Of a DNA stretch of 64,000 nucleotides, positions 9,119 through 17,640 are shown in pieces. The DNA is taken from positions 731,116 to 795,115 of the forward strand of contig JAVHXV010000001.1 of assembly GCA_031119475.1 (NCBI GenBank), read 5' to 3'. The stretch is from Pedobacter sp. (GTDB lineage Bacteria > Bacteroidota > Bacteroidia > Sphingobacteriales > Sphingobacteriaceae). Numbering within the stretch: position 1 is the stretch's first letter; each line of letters opens with the position of its first letter. Under the pieces are notes generated by a model, which saw only the letters and a list, made by a program, of their open reading frames with translations, was not told the origin of the DNA and made no database searches. Both the position numbers and the translations under genes were made by a program.

Positions 9119-10585
9119 ATGGGAAAAGTGACAGGTTTTTTTGAATACGAAAGAGTTTCGCCTTCAAGACAGGAAGTAAAGGAAAGGGTACAGCATTACA
9201 ATGAATTTTTAGACCCGCTTCCGGCCGAACAACTGAACCGGCAGGCAGCCCGCTGTATGGATTGTGGTGTTCCATTCTGCCAATCTGGATGCCCTTTGGG
9301 CAACGTAATCCCAGAATTTAACGATGCGGTGTACAAGGGCGACTGGCTAAATGCAGCCGAAATCTTGTTGAGTACCAATAACTTTCCAGAGTTTACCGGC
9401 AGGATCTGCCCGGCACCCTGCGAAAGTGCCTGTGTGTTGGGTATCAACAAATCGCCGGTTTCCATTGAGGAGATCGAGAAGCACATCATTGAAATTGCCT
9501 TCAATAAAGGATATATTAAAGCCAATGCACCATTGATCCGTACGGGTAAAAAAGTGGCTGTTATTGGCTCTGGCCCTGCCGGATTGGCTGCTGCCGCCCA
9601 ATTGAACAAAGCCGGTCATGAAGTGGTTGTTTTTGAGCGCGATGATGTGCCTGGCGGACTATTGCGCTACGGAATCCCTGATTTCAAACTCCAGAAAGAT
9701 GTGGTACAAAGAAGGATTACCTTAATGGAAGAAGAGGGCATTGTATTTAGGTGCAATGCCAATGTAGGCGAAAATATCGAATTGAGTACATTATTACGGG
9801 ATTATCAGGCCATTGTACTGGCAGGAGGATCGACCATTCCACGCGACCTGAACTTGCCGGGCAGGGAATTGGAAGGGATACATTTTGCCATGGATTTCCT
9901 GAAACAGCAGAACAAAAGGGTAGGCAACAGGCCTGTGGAAGGAAAAGAACTGAAAGCTACCGGCAAAAACGTAATCGTAATTGGGGGTGGGGATACGGGA
10001 TCAGACTGCATCGGCACATCAAACCGCCATGGTGCAAAATCGGTTACCCAATTTGAAATTATGCCAACCCCACCAAAAAGCAGGACAGAACACATGCCTT
10101 GGCCGCAATATCCCATGTTGCTAAAAGTCACTTCCTCTCACGAAGAAGGGGCGGCACGTAACTGGGCCGTCAATACCAAGAAATTCAATGCCGACGAAAA
10201 CGGTAACCTTAAATCGCTGACCGTAGTAGAAGTAGAGTGGGAAATTGATGCCAATGGCAGGCCGATGGGCTTCAAGGAAGTTCCAGGATCGGAAAAGGAT
10301 TATCCCTGCGAACTGGTCCTACTGGCCATGGGCTTCCTGCATCCACAGAAAAAGGGCCTATTGGAAAAGTTAGGAGTAGAATTGGATGAAAGAGGCAATG
10401 TTAAGGCGATTGAAGGAAACTATCAGACCAATATCCCTAAGGTTTTTGCAGCTGGAGATATGCGCAGGGGGCAATCTTTAGTCGTATGGGCTATTTCTGA
10501 GGGTCGGGAAACCGCCCGCAAGGTCGATGAATATTTAATGGGCTATAGTAAACTGCCATCTAAGGACGCGGTTGCGTATGCTTGA
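9119..10585 (+). CDS. gltD: Glutamate synthase, small (beta) subunit
   Basis: 488 residues. It oxidises NAD(P)H and passes electrons through FAD and [4Fe-4S] centres to GltB. The N-terminal cysteines are C46, C49, C54, C58 and, after a linker, C97, C101, C105. The FAD-binding GSGPAG motif is at 150-155 and the second Rossmann motif, IGGGDTGSDC, is near 288. The C-terminal AAGDMRRGQSLVVWAI is typical of this family. It starts two bases after gltB ends, so translation is probably coupled. A long palindrome directly behind the stop separates it from the next gene. Confidence 0.96.
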   Translation: MGKVTGFFEYERVSPSRQEVKERVQHYNEFLDPLPAEQLNRQAARCMDCGVPFCQSGCPLGNVIPEFNDAVYKGDWLNAAEILLSTNNFPEFTGRICPAPCESACVLGINKSPVSIEEIEKHIIEIAFNKGYIKANAPLIRTGKKVAVIGSGPAGLAAAAQLNKAGHEVVVFERDDVPGGLLRYGIPDFKLQKDVVQRRITLMEEEGIVFRCNANVGENIELSTLLRDYQAIVLAGGSTIPRDLNLPGRELEGIHFAMDFLKQQNKRVGNRPVEGKELKATGKNVIVIGGGDTGSDCIGTSNRHGAKSVTQFEIMPTPPKSRTEHMPWPQYPMLLKVTSSHEEGAARNWAVNTKKFNADENGNLKSLTVVEVEWEIDANGRPMGFKEVPGSEKDYPCELVLLAMGFLHPQKKGLLEKLGVELDERGNVKAIEGNYQTNIPKVFAAGDMRRGQSLVVWAISEGRETARKVDEYLMGYSKLPSKDAVAYA

Positions 10586-10588
10586 TGC

Positions 10589-10634
10589 TGGTCTGGATTT
10601 CGAATCAGTTGGTCCGGATTTGAAATCCAGACCA
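10589..10634. promoter_or_regulatory. 13-bp-arm palindrome overlapping a promoter
   Basis: Perfect inverted arms TGGTCTGGATTTC (10589-10601) and GAAATCCAGACCA (10622-10634) flank a 20-base loop that itself contains a near-copy of the left arm (TGGTCCGGATTTG). There is no T-run, so it is not a classical terminator. The right arm overlaps the -33 TTTG of the next gene's promoter. It could be an operator or a REP-like palindromic repeat. Confidence 0.6.
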
Positions 10635-10651
10635 ACTATATGCTACATTTG
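10619..10651 (+). promoter_or_regulatory. Promoter of the 160-residue membrane protein
   Basis: TTTG (10619-10622), 21 bp, then TACATTTG (10644-10651), a complete Bacteroidota promoter. Only five bases separate the -7 box from the ATG, so the transcript would be leaderless or nearly so, judged by the spacing seen at the SRP RNA gene. Confidence 0.6.
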
Positions 10652-10656
10652 CATCA

Positions 10657-11139
10657 ATGAAAAAATATGCAATTGAACTGGCGTGGCTAGCTGGGATTTT
10701 CGTAAGCGCATACCTCCTGGTCATGTTGTATGTGGGAAACGCTACGCTTGATATCAAATATCATGATACCTACACTTTCTACGGAGGCTTTATCAGCTTT
10801 GCTTTGATTAGCCCAATATTCTTGGTTTTAACCATTTTGGTTTACTTCATTAGGTCAATCCTCCAAAAATTCCGTCAGCCATTAACCAATGGAATATTGT
10901 TGGTTATTAATGGCTTTGCAAGCTACATTGTTGTTGCTTTGGCCATGCTGTTTTATTCGGCAAAGAGCAATGCCGCAAACCAACCGCTTTCGGCTTTGAC
11001 CGAAAAATCTGAAGGGTTGACTACAGCATTTTATTCATTTTTGATCGCTTCCATCTTATTGTTGGCACTGGAAGTATTTGTTGGCTATCGAATGTGGTGG
11101 AGGTTTAGGAGAGCAAGGAGCATAACGCATAATGTATAG
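10657..11139 (+). CDS. Hypothetical four-helix membrane protein
   Basis: 160 residues, not recognised. Four hydrophobic segments can be seen (about 7-27, 42-66, 80-103 and 128-150), with a short basic C-terminus rich in Arg (RMWWRFRRARS). It has no signal-peptidase site, so it is probably an integral inner-membrane protein. The gene has its own promoter, overlapping a long palindrome, and is therefore likely regulated separately from gltBD. A heptamer tract begins at the base after the stop codon. Confidence 0.7.
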   Translation: MKKYAIELAWLAGIFVSAYLLVMLYVGNATLDIKYHDTYTFYGGFISFALISPIFLVLTILVYFIRSILQKFRQPLTNGILLVINGFASYIVVALAMLFYSAKSNAANQPLSALTEKSEGLTTAFYSFLIASILLLALEVFVGYRMWWRFRRARSITHNV

Positions 11140-11208
11140 ATAAAAGATAAAAGACAAAAGATAAAAGATAAAAGATAAAAGACAAAAGATAAAGACAAAA
11201 GATAAAAG
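11140..11208. repeat. Heptamer tract ATAAAAG/ACAAAAG
   Basis: Ten words starting at the base after the stop codon of the preceding gene: ATAAAAG twice, ACAAAAG, ATAAAAG three times, ACAAAAG, a six-base ATAAAG, ACAAAAG, ATAAAAG. Only one word breaks the 7-bp phase. The rest of the gap to 11308 shows no gene. Confidence 0.85.
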
Positions 11209-11308
11209 AATAATAAGCTAAGCGTGATCTGTAGATACAAATCTTAATGGTAGCGTTAAAATCTGTTAAACTGTAGCTGGGTCAGTTTTTGTTGACTAGA
11301 TTTGGGTA

Positions 11309-12555
11309 ATGCGTTTAGCAAAGATCAAATTTTTAAGCTTAGTTTTGATGTGCATATCCATCACAGGTATGGCAAGACAGCAGGTCAAAAGTTATGTGCA
11401 ACAACAGGCAAGGCCAATTCGTACCATTGAGCCTGATTCATTAGATTTTTCGGATTTAAAGTCCATAGGCGATGCGATCGGCAATTCTAGGATAGTCATG
11501 TTGGGTGAGCAGGACCATGGCGATGCACCTACATTTCTTGCGAAAACAAGGTTGATCAAATACCTGCATGAAAAGAAAGGCTTTGACGTAATCGCGTTTG
11601 AAAATGATTTCTTTACACTAAATCAAGGCTGGGATGGGCTGCCTAAGCAAAAGGAGCAGATCATTGATTTTTTGCAGCACAATATTTTCACCATTTGGAG
11701 CAATTGCAAGCAGTGCGAAAACTTGTTATATAAGTATATTCCACAAAGTTCGATACCAAAAATCCGCTCCAGGTTACGGGCTTTGATCCACAGGTGCACG
11801 GGCGGTATAGCTATAAATTGCCTAGTTACCTCACAACCTTTCTAAAGCAGAATGGCGTCAGCTATGTAAACACCTCAAGCTTTACGAATTCATTTCTGCC
11901 CTTTATCGATTCCTTGATGGTCAGCAAGAACTTGGATAAATATCGCCTTTATATAAAACAAATTGATACCCTCTTAGAACAGCTTCCCAAACCTTTGAAC
12001 GAGGAATTTGGAACAATACTGCTTCAAAACTTGAAGGCATATGGCCAGACCGCTGTGGCCAGCTTAACTAAAGAAATGGATAGCCATGAACCTAGGGACC
12101 GGCAAATGAGCGAAAACTTAAAATGGATAGTCAACCAGAAGTATCCCAACGAAAAAATTATTGTTTGGGCCCACAGTGCGCATCTCGCCAAAAATAACCA
12201 GTTGATCAGGCCAAATTCGGATTGGGACAATTGGCGCTCGATGGGACATTATTTTACTCAAGACAGTACGCTGAACAAACAAAGTTATATACTGGGATTT
12301 ACTTCCAAGGTAGGTATTGCAGGAAGGGTAACCCTAGCCAAAACCTTTCATGTGCTGCCCCCGGTAAAAAATGGCTTTGAATATTGGCTGAATAAAGATT
12401 GGAAATATGCATTCGTCGATTTTAAAAGTTTTAAGGGACCAAATGAATACTTCAGCATGAAAGGTAAGCATCACCTCAGCAATGAGGCGGCATGGACATC
12501 TGTTTATGATGGGATTTTCTACATCAGGGACATGTATCCTTGTGATCGGAGATAA
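11309..12555 (+). pseudogene. Frameshifted erythromycin-esterase-like gene
   Basis: Two overlapping frames (11309-11845 and 11794-12555) together give one erythromycin esterase family protein of about 415 residues. The N-terminal part has a signal peptide (residues 1-22), the motif LGEQDHGD (65-72, E67 and H70) and E98. The second frame carries WAHSAH, the second histidine motif of the family. The frame breaks at 11749-11750: CAA AGT TCG reads on to nonsense, while one extra T would give CAA AGT TTC GAT and continue as FDTKNPLQVTGFDPQ into the second frame. A one-base deletion in a T-run, or a sequencing error, is the simplest explanation. No slippery heptamer is visible. Intact relatives hydrolyse esters in various substrates, and macrolide resistance cannot be assumed. 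Confidence 0.8.
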
Positions 12556-12654
12556 AGCAAGGCAGTTCCAGACAGGTTAGACTTATTCTAAATTATCAAT
12601 CCCAATCCAACTCATCATTCTTTATTCCGATATTGGAACAAACCCTGTTTCCTT

Positions 12655-13275
12655 ATGTCAGATATCGAGAAGCATCCTAAAGGCGATAGCCGTAGAGACT
12701 TTTTAAAGAAATCATCACTGGTTACCGCGATATCGCTCACGCCACTGACTGTGCTAAAAGCAGCAGACCGGCAACTTGATGAACAATTTGCTCAACTTTT
12801 TGAAAAGGTACCACTCGATTTAAAAGTAAATCAGAAAGCATATTCGCTTAAAGTGGAGCCCCGGGTTACACTCCTAGATCTGTTAAGGGAACAACTGCAA
12901 CTCACAGGCACTAAAAAAGGATGTGACCATGGGCAGTGTGGTGCCTGCACCGTTCATGTAGACGGCAAACGCATAAATGCATGTCTGAGTTTGGCCGTAA
13001 TGAACGAAGGCAAGCAGGTCACAACCATAGAAGGTTTAGCTAAGGGCGAAGAACTGCATCCCATGCAGGCTGCTTTCATCAAGCATGATGGCTTTCAGTG
13101 TGGGTATTGCACTCCTGGGCAGATCATGAGCGCTGTAGCTTGCGTACGTGAAGGCCATGCCAACTCTAAGGAAGAAATTAGAGAGTACATGAGCGGAAAT
13201 ATCTGTAGGTGCGGCGCTTATCCAAATATAGTTGATGCCATTGTTGAGGTAAAAGAGAAAGGGGAAAAGATATGA
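12655..13275 (+). CDS. Molybdenum hydroxylase, [2Fe-2S] subunit (PaoA/YagT-like), Tat-exported
   Basis: 206 residues. The N-terminus has a twin-arginine signal (SRRDFLK at 12-18, then a hydrophobic stretch to about 38), so the assembled enzyme is probably exported folded to the periplasm. Plant-type ferredoxin cysteines are C90, C95, C98, C110. The second [2Fe-2S] cluster uses C149, C152, C184, C186. It passes electrons from the molybdenum subunit to the FAD subunit. Its stop overlaps the start of the next gene by four bases, and the three genes form an operon. The order (Fe-S, FAD, Mo) matches periplasmic aldehyde oxidoreductase PaoABC. Confidence 0.9.
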   Translation: MSDIEKHPKGDSRRDFLKKSSLVTAISLTPLTVLKAADRQLDEQFAQLFEKVPLDLKVNQKAYSLKVEPRVTLLDLLREQLQLTGTKKGCDHGQCGACTVHVDGKRINACLSLAVMNEGKQVTTIEGLAKGEELHPMQAAFIKHDGFQCGYCTPGQIMSAVACVREGHANSKEEIREYMSGNICRCGAYPNIVDAIVEVKEKGEKI

Positions 13276-14255
13276 TCAACTTTCAATATGTACGTACTTC
13301 TATGGTCAAGACTGCGCTCAGTTTAGCTGAAAAAGACGCTCATTCGGCCTTTATTGCCGGTGGCACCAATTTGGTCGACCTGATGAAAAGAGGGGTTATT
13401 GCACCAGAGAAACTGATTGACATTAACTACCTGCCATTGAAGCAGTTCAAGCTGATCAATAATACGCTACATATCGGTGCCCTGGCTACCAATGCCGATG
13501 TGGCCGAACATGAAATTGTAAAAGAAAGGTTTCCGTTACTGAGGTTGGCCTTACAGGCAGGTGCATCAGCACAGTTGAGAAATATGGCTACCATGGGCGG
13601 AAACATGATGCAGCGAACACGTTGTGGCTATTTTTACGACACTACCATGCCCTGCAATAAGCGAAATCCGGGCTCAGGCTGTTCCGCTATAGGCGGATAT
13701 AACCGTATGCACGCGATATTTGGGACATCGGAAAACTGTATTGCCGTACATCCAAGTGATATGTGCATCAGCTTGGCCGCTTTGGATGCGGTAGTGGTGA
13801 TTGCAGGTACCAAGGGAGAAAGGAAACTGAACTTTAACGATTTTCATCGTTTGCCAGGCACAACACCAGAAAAAGATAACAACCTAAAAAAGAACGAGCT
13901 GATTGTCAGATTGGAAATACCGACCAACCCGTTCAACAAAAACTACCATTACCTGAAAGTGCGCGACCGTTCTTCTTATGCCTTTGCGCTGGTATCAGTT
14001 GCGGCGGCCATCGTGATCAATAATAACCTGATTTCGGACGCAAGATTGGCACTGGGAGGTGTGGCGCACAGACCGTGGCGATTAAGGGCTGTGGAGGCAT
14101 TTCTTAAGGGGAAACAGGCTACTACAGCAAATTTCGAAATCGCAGCAAAACTAGCAATGGAGGGAGCAAAGGGATTTGGCGAAAATGACTTTAAGCTCAA
14201 ACTGACACCAAATTCGATAATCGAGGCATTGAATCAAGCAAAATCTAAAGCTTAA
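13272..14255 (+). CDS. Molybdenum hydroxylase, FAD subunit (PaoB/YagS-like)
   Basis: 327 residues. It binds FAD through the AGGTNLVDLMKRG loop (29-41) and the ATMGGN turn (106-111). Unlike most xanthine dehydrogenase medium subunits it has an inserted cysteine set, C118, C128, C137 and C156, as in PaoB, which carries an extra [4Fe-4S] cluster. It has no signal of its own, so it would be exported with the Tat-bearing small subunit. It starts inside the previous gene's stop, and its own stop overlaps the ATG of the next gene by one base. Confidence 0.9.
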   Translation: MINFQYVRTSMVKTALSLAEKDAHSAFIAGGTNLVDLMKRGVIAPEKLIDINYLPLKQFKLINNTLHIGALATNADVAEHEIVKERFPLLRLALQAGASAQLRNMATMGGNMMQRTRCGYFYDTTMPCNKRNPGSGCSAIGGYNRMHAIFGTSENCIAVHPSDMCISLAALDAVVVIAGTKGERKLNFNDFHRLPGTTPEKDNNLKKNELIVRLEIPTNPFNKNYHYLKVRDRSSYAFALVSVAAAIVINNNLISDARLALGGVAHRPWRLRAVEAFLKGKQATTANFEIAAKLAMEGAKGFGENDFKLKLTPNSIIEALNQAKSKA

Positions 14256-16375
14256 TGGATTTCTATATAGACGAAAATGACCGCGTAGACGGTAGGGACA
14301 AAGTAACCGGAAAAGCGAAATATTTTGCAGAATATCAAGTACCGGGCCTCACTTATGGAGTTTTGGTAACCAGCACGATCACCAAAGGAAAGATTGTGTC
14401 ATTGGATACTAAATCAGCGACCAATGCTCCTGGTGTGCTGGCTGTAATTTCACACCTGAACAAGCCCAGTGTTGCCGCTTATGAACAAAAGGAAGGCTCC
14501 GCATTCAAGATTTTCTATACGGATGAAATCTTTTTTAACGGACAACCGATTGCCATTGTGGTGGCAGATACATTCGAAAGGGCTACCTATGCCGCTTCTT
14601 TGGTGAAGGTTGGCTATCAAAAGGCAGAATTTAATACAGACTTTGAAAAAAGTGTTGGCAATGCCAATGCAAGAAAGCTCCAAGGTCAGCCTCCTTACAT
14701 TAGGGGCAAGGCCGATGCGTATAAAACCGCTGAAGTAAAAATAGAGCAAGTTTATACGATGCCCATAGAGACACACAATCCGATGGAGCTGCACGGGATG
14801 ATTGCCGATTGGCGGGCAAACGACCAGGTTCAGCTGTATGCAAAAACACAGGGGGTGGCATCCACACAAATGACCATATCGAGAACATTTAATATACCAA
14901 AAGAGAACATCAAGGTAAATGCCGAATTTGTGGGCGGTGGCTTTGGCATGGCCCTAAAGACCTGGCCTTTGGAAATAGCTACCGTTATGGCATCCAAGCA
15001 GCTTAAAAGGCCTGTTAAATTAGTCATTACGCGCGACCAGATGTTTACCATGGTAGGGAATAGGCCTGCCGCACATCAGAAGATCGGGTTGGGTGCGACA
15101 AAAGATGGCCGCATTACCGGCATTACCCACATTGCATTCGGACAATCCGCAGTATATGAAAATTTTACTGAAGGTGTGGTCAACATGAGCAAGTTCATGT
15201 ACCAGTCTGAAAATGTAAATACCAATTATTTCGTTGTGCCCTTAGACCTGAGCGTTCCCATTTGGATGCGCGGCCCAGGAGAGGCAACTGGCGCATTTGC
15301 ACTGGAAAGCGCCATAGATGAAATGGCCCATGCGCTGAACATGGACCCATTGGAATTTAGGATCAAGAACGATCCTGAAAAAGATCAGGTACAGGACCGG
15401 CCATTTTCGAGCAAATATATTAAGGAAGCCTATCGCTTAGGTGCTGAAAAAATTGGTTGGAAAAACAGGAAAAGTGTACCAGGCAGTATAAACGAAGGAA
15501 ATTGGCAAGTTGGATACGGAGTAAGTGTCGGTGTTTTTAATGCAGGCAGGGGCAGGGCAACCGTGAAGGGCATTTTGAAGGCAGATGGTACACTGGTGCT
15601 ACAGAGTGCAGTGACCGATATTGGTCCGGGTACCGGAACGGGGATGACGTTGATTGCGAGCAAGGCATTGGATATTCCAGTCGACAAGATTACTTTCGAA
15701 CTTGGTGATTCTTCCCTTCCGCCAGCTCCAAGCCAAGGCGGCTCGGCCACCTTATCTACGGTTGGAACAGCTGTAAGTGAGGTGTGTGCCGCTTTAAAAT
15801 CGACCATTGCAGAACTTGCCGTCAATGCGAATATGGATGCCACTTCCAACTTTGTTGCGGTATTAAAGAAAAACAACCTACCAACGGTCGAGGTAACTAA
15901 ACAGTCCAATCCGAATACAGAAGCCAAGAATTATGCAATGTATTCTTTTTCCATCCACTTTGTGCAGGTCAAAGTGCATCAGTCAACAGGCATGGTAAAG
16001 GTAAGCAAAATCGTATCTGTTGGCGACTCGGGCAAGATCGTGAGCCCAAAAACGGCCAGAAGTCAGATGGTGGGAGGTGCCGTTGGTGGTTTGGGCATGG
16101 CCCTGATGGAAGAATCGCTTTTGGATCACCGTTATGGCCGATACATTAACAATAACTTTGCAGATTACCATGTCCCGGTTCATGCCGATGTACCAGAAAT
16201 AGACGTGATCTTTATCGATAAGCCAGATTACATCGTTAATCCGATGGGCGCAAAGGGGATGGGGGAAATTGCGCTGATAGGTTTTGCTGGTGCAGTGGCG
16301 AATGCCGTTTTCAATGCTACGGGAAAACGAATCAGGAGCTTACCGATTACCCCAGATAAAGTATTAAAGGCATAG
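14255..16375 (+). CDS. Molybdenum hydroxylase, molybdopterin subunit (PaoC/YagR-like)
   Basis: 706 residues, close to PaoC (about 730). Molybdopterin-binding motifs include GGGFGMALK near 228-236 and the RGPGEATGAFALESAID stretch near 338-354. The base that activates the hydroxyl ligand is E671 in AKGMGEIAL. Family members oxidise aldehydes, purines or N-heterocycles; the PaoABC resemblance favours aldehydes, but the substrate cannot be read from the sequence. No XdhC/PaoD-type maturation factor is nearby, so it must be supplied from elsewhere. Confidence 0.9.
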   Translation: MDFYIDENDRVDGRDKVTGKAKYFAEYQVPGLTYGVLVTSTITKGKIVSLDTKSATNAPGVLAVISHLNKPSVAAYEQKEGSAFKIFYTDEIFFNGQPIAIVVADTFERATYAASLVKVGYQKAEFNTDFEKSVGNANARKLQGQPPYIRGKADAYKTAEVKIEQVYTMPIETHNPMELHGMIADWRANDQVQLYAKTQGVASTQMTISRTFNIPKENIKVNAEFVGGGFGMALKTWPLEIATVMASKQLKRPVKLVITRDQMFTMVGNRPAAHQKIGLGATKDGRITGITHIAFGQSAVYENFTEGVVNMSKFMYQSENVNTNYFVVPLDLSVPIWMRGPGEATGAFALESAIDEMAHALNMDPLEFRIKNDPEKDQVQDRPFSSKYIKEAYRLGAEKIGWKNRKSVPGSINEGNWQVGYGVSVGVFNAGRGRATVKGILKADGTLVLQSAVTDIGPGTGTGMTLIASKALDIPVDKITFELGDSSLPPAPSQGGSATLSTVGTAVSEVCAALKSTIAELAVNANMDATSNFVAVLKKNNLPTVEVTKQSNPNTEAKNYAMYSFSIHFVQVKVHQSTGMVKVSKIVSVGDSGKIVSPKTARSQMVGGAVGGLGMALMEESLLDHRYGRYINNNFADYHVPVHADVPEIDVIFIDKPDYIVNPMGAKGMGEIALIGFAGAVANAVFNATGKRIRSLPITPDKVLKA

Positions 16376-16401
16376 TTTTATTGCGGCTACGGCTCTAGAA
16401 G

Positions 16402-17073
16402 TTATTTCTCACTCGGATTTTTCTTTCCTGACAGTAATTTTTCGACTGTTTTTTGTAGACGTTCCAGTTTGGTTTTTTCTTGTTTGGCAGATAAGAACCA
16501 TAAGACGTATTCTTTTTTGTTGGAATAGGATAGGGCTTCGAAATTGGCCAAGGCTGTTGGCTGAACAGACAGTTCGTCGTACAAGGCTGAGGGGAGCTTT
16601 ACGGTCTTGGCGTTCACATCAATAAACTCCCCATAATCACTAGTTTTGATTTCTGCGTTACCAAGCCCAGATTTTTTGACTTCGCCAATTGGTTTTACCC
16701 TTAGAGCAGTCCATGTTCTATCAATAGCTGCCGATGCACAAGGTGTTAATTCATAATATTTTAGGTCTTCCCAACTTTGCATCAGGTTTAGGTCGCCAGC
16801 CAATTCTGTTTTCGCCTTTGGATAGATGATCCAACAGATCAGCTTATCGGTAAAGATGGCCTGGTGCTGAGCCAAGATCTGGTTAAGCGCTGCTTTCGTA
16901 GTCGCAAAGATCAATAATGCTTGTATGTCGTGCCGCACTTCTTTTTGAAACTGTACATCGGTAAGGGGACCGATAATTTCGTCGAAATTAGCAGGACCAT
17001 TAATAACGGCCATTTTAAATCCGCTTTTGATCTGTAGTTTTTTTAAGAGCAGGTTATCCATTGCATTGTTCAT
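16402..17073 (-). CDS. YdeI/OmdA-family protein
   Basis: 223 residues. The C-terminal third matches the YdeI/OmpD-associated family pattern: LPSALYDELS, then a helix ending in FEALSYSNKKEYVLWFLSAKQ (about 180-200), and the usual basic tail with LLSGKK. The N-terminal part resembles the DUF1905/uncharacterised domain often found with it. Members have been linked to outer-membrane or peptide resistance, but the molecular role is unknown. A second possible start lies four codons in. It is followed, on the same strand, by nothing close; the TrmH-like gene lies 18 bp upstream. Confidence 0.7.
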   Translation of the reverse strand: MNNAMDNLLLKKLQIKSGFKMAVINGPANFDEIIGPLTDVQFQKEVRHDIQALLIFATTKAALNQILAQHQAIFTDKLICWIIYPKAKTELAGDLNLMQSWEDLKYYELTPCASAAIDRTWTALRVKPIGEVKKSGLGNAEIKTSDYGEFIDVNAKTVKLPSALYDELSVQPTALANFEALSYSNKKEYVLWFLSAKQEKTKLERLQKTVEKLLSGKKNPSEK

Positions 17074-17091
17074 TAATAATTAAATTTAAAG

Positions 17092-17622
17092 TTACAGCCG
17101 CAGTTTCGCAAAAAAATCCCACAGTACGATACCTGCCGAAATCACAATGTTAAATGAATGCTTCGTTCCAAATTGGGGAATTTCGATGCATCCATCAACT
17201 TCCTGCATCACCTCGTCTGCTACGCCATTTACCTCGTTTCCAAAAATGAGCGCATACTTTTGTGCCTTGTTCGGCTGAAAGATATTAAGCATTGTACTGT
17301 GCTGTGCCTGTTCAATGGCCAGCAGTTGATAGCCCTCGTTACGTAGCGCAGCCAATGCCGTTAATGTATCTTCAAAATAGGTCCATTCTACCGCCAAGGT
17401 TGCCCCAAGGGCGGTTTTTTCAATTTCGCGATGTGGAGGCTGTGCAGTAATTCCACAGAGGATTACTTTTTCGATGGCAAATCCATCCGCTGTGCGAAAA
17501 ACAGAACCTACATTGTGCATGCTCCTCACATTGTCGAGTACAACCACAACAGGCAGTTTTTCCTGTGCCTTAAAAGTTTCGACATCTACACGGTTGAGCT
17601 CGTCAAGTTTTAGTTTTTTCAT
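17092..17622 (-). CDS. TrmH/SpoU-family RNA 2'-O-methyltransferase
   Basis: 176 residues, a minimal SPOUT methyltransferase without an N-terminal RNA-binding extension. The three family motifs are visible: VVLDNVRSMHNVGSVFRTAD (about 27-46), LIFGNEVNGVADEV (about 130-143) and IPQFGTKHSFNIVISAGI (about 149-166), which form the knotted AdoMet site. It methylates a ribose in tRNA or rRNA; the target nucleotide cannot be predicted. The gene follows galK on the same strand with an 18-bp gap and is probably co-transcribed with it. Confidence 0.88.
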   Translation of the reverse strand: MKKLKLDELNRVDVETFKAQEKLPVVVVLDNVRSMHNVGSVFRTADGFAIEKVILCGITAQPPHREIEKTALGATLAVEWTYFEDTLTALAALRNEGYQLLAIEQAQHSTMLNIFQPNKAQKYALIFGNEVNGVADEVMQEVDGCIEIPQFGTKHSFNIVISAGIVLWDFFAKLRL

Positions 17623-17640
17623 TTGATGTAGGTAGATTGC

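Noticed and set aside
11741..11755. Programmed -1 ribosomal frameshifting in the esterase-like gene.
   Set aside because: There is no X-XXY-YYZ slippery site or downstream stem; one missing T explains the break more simply.
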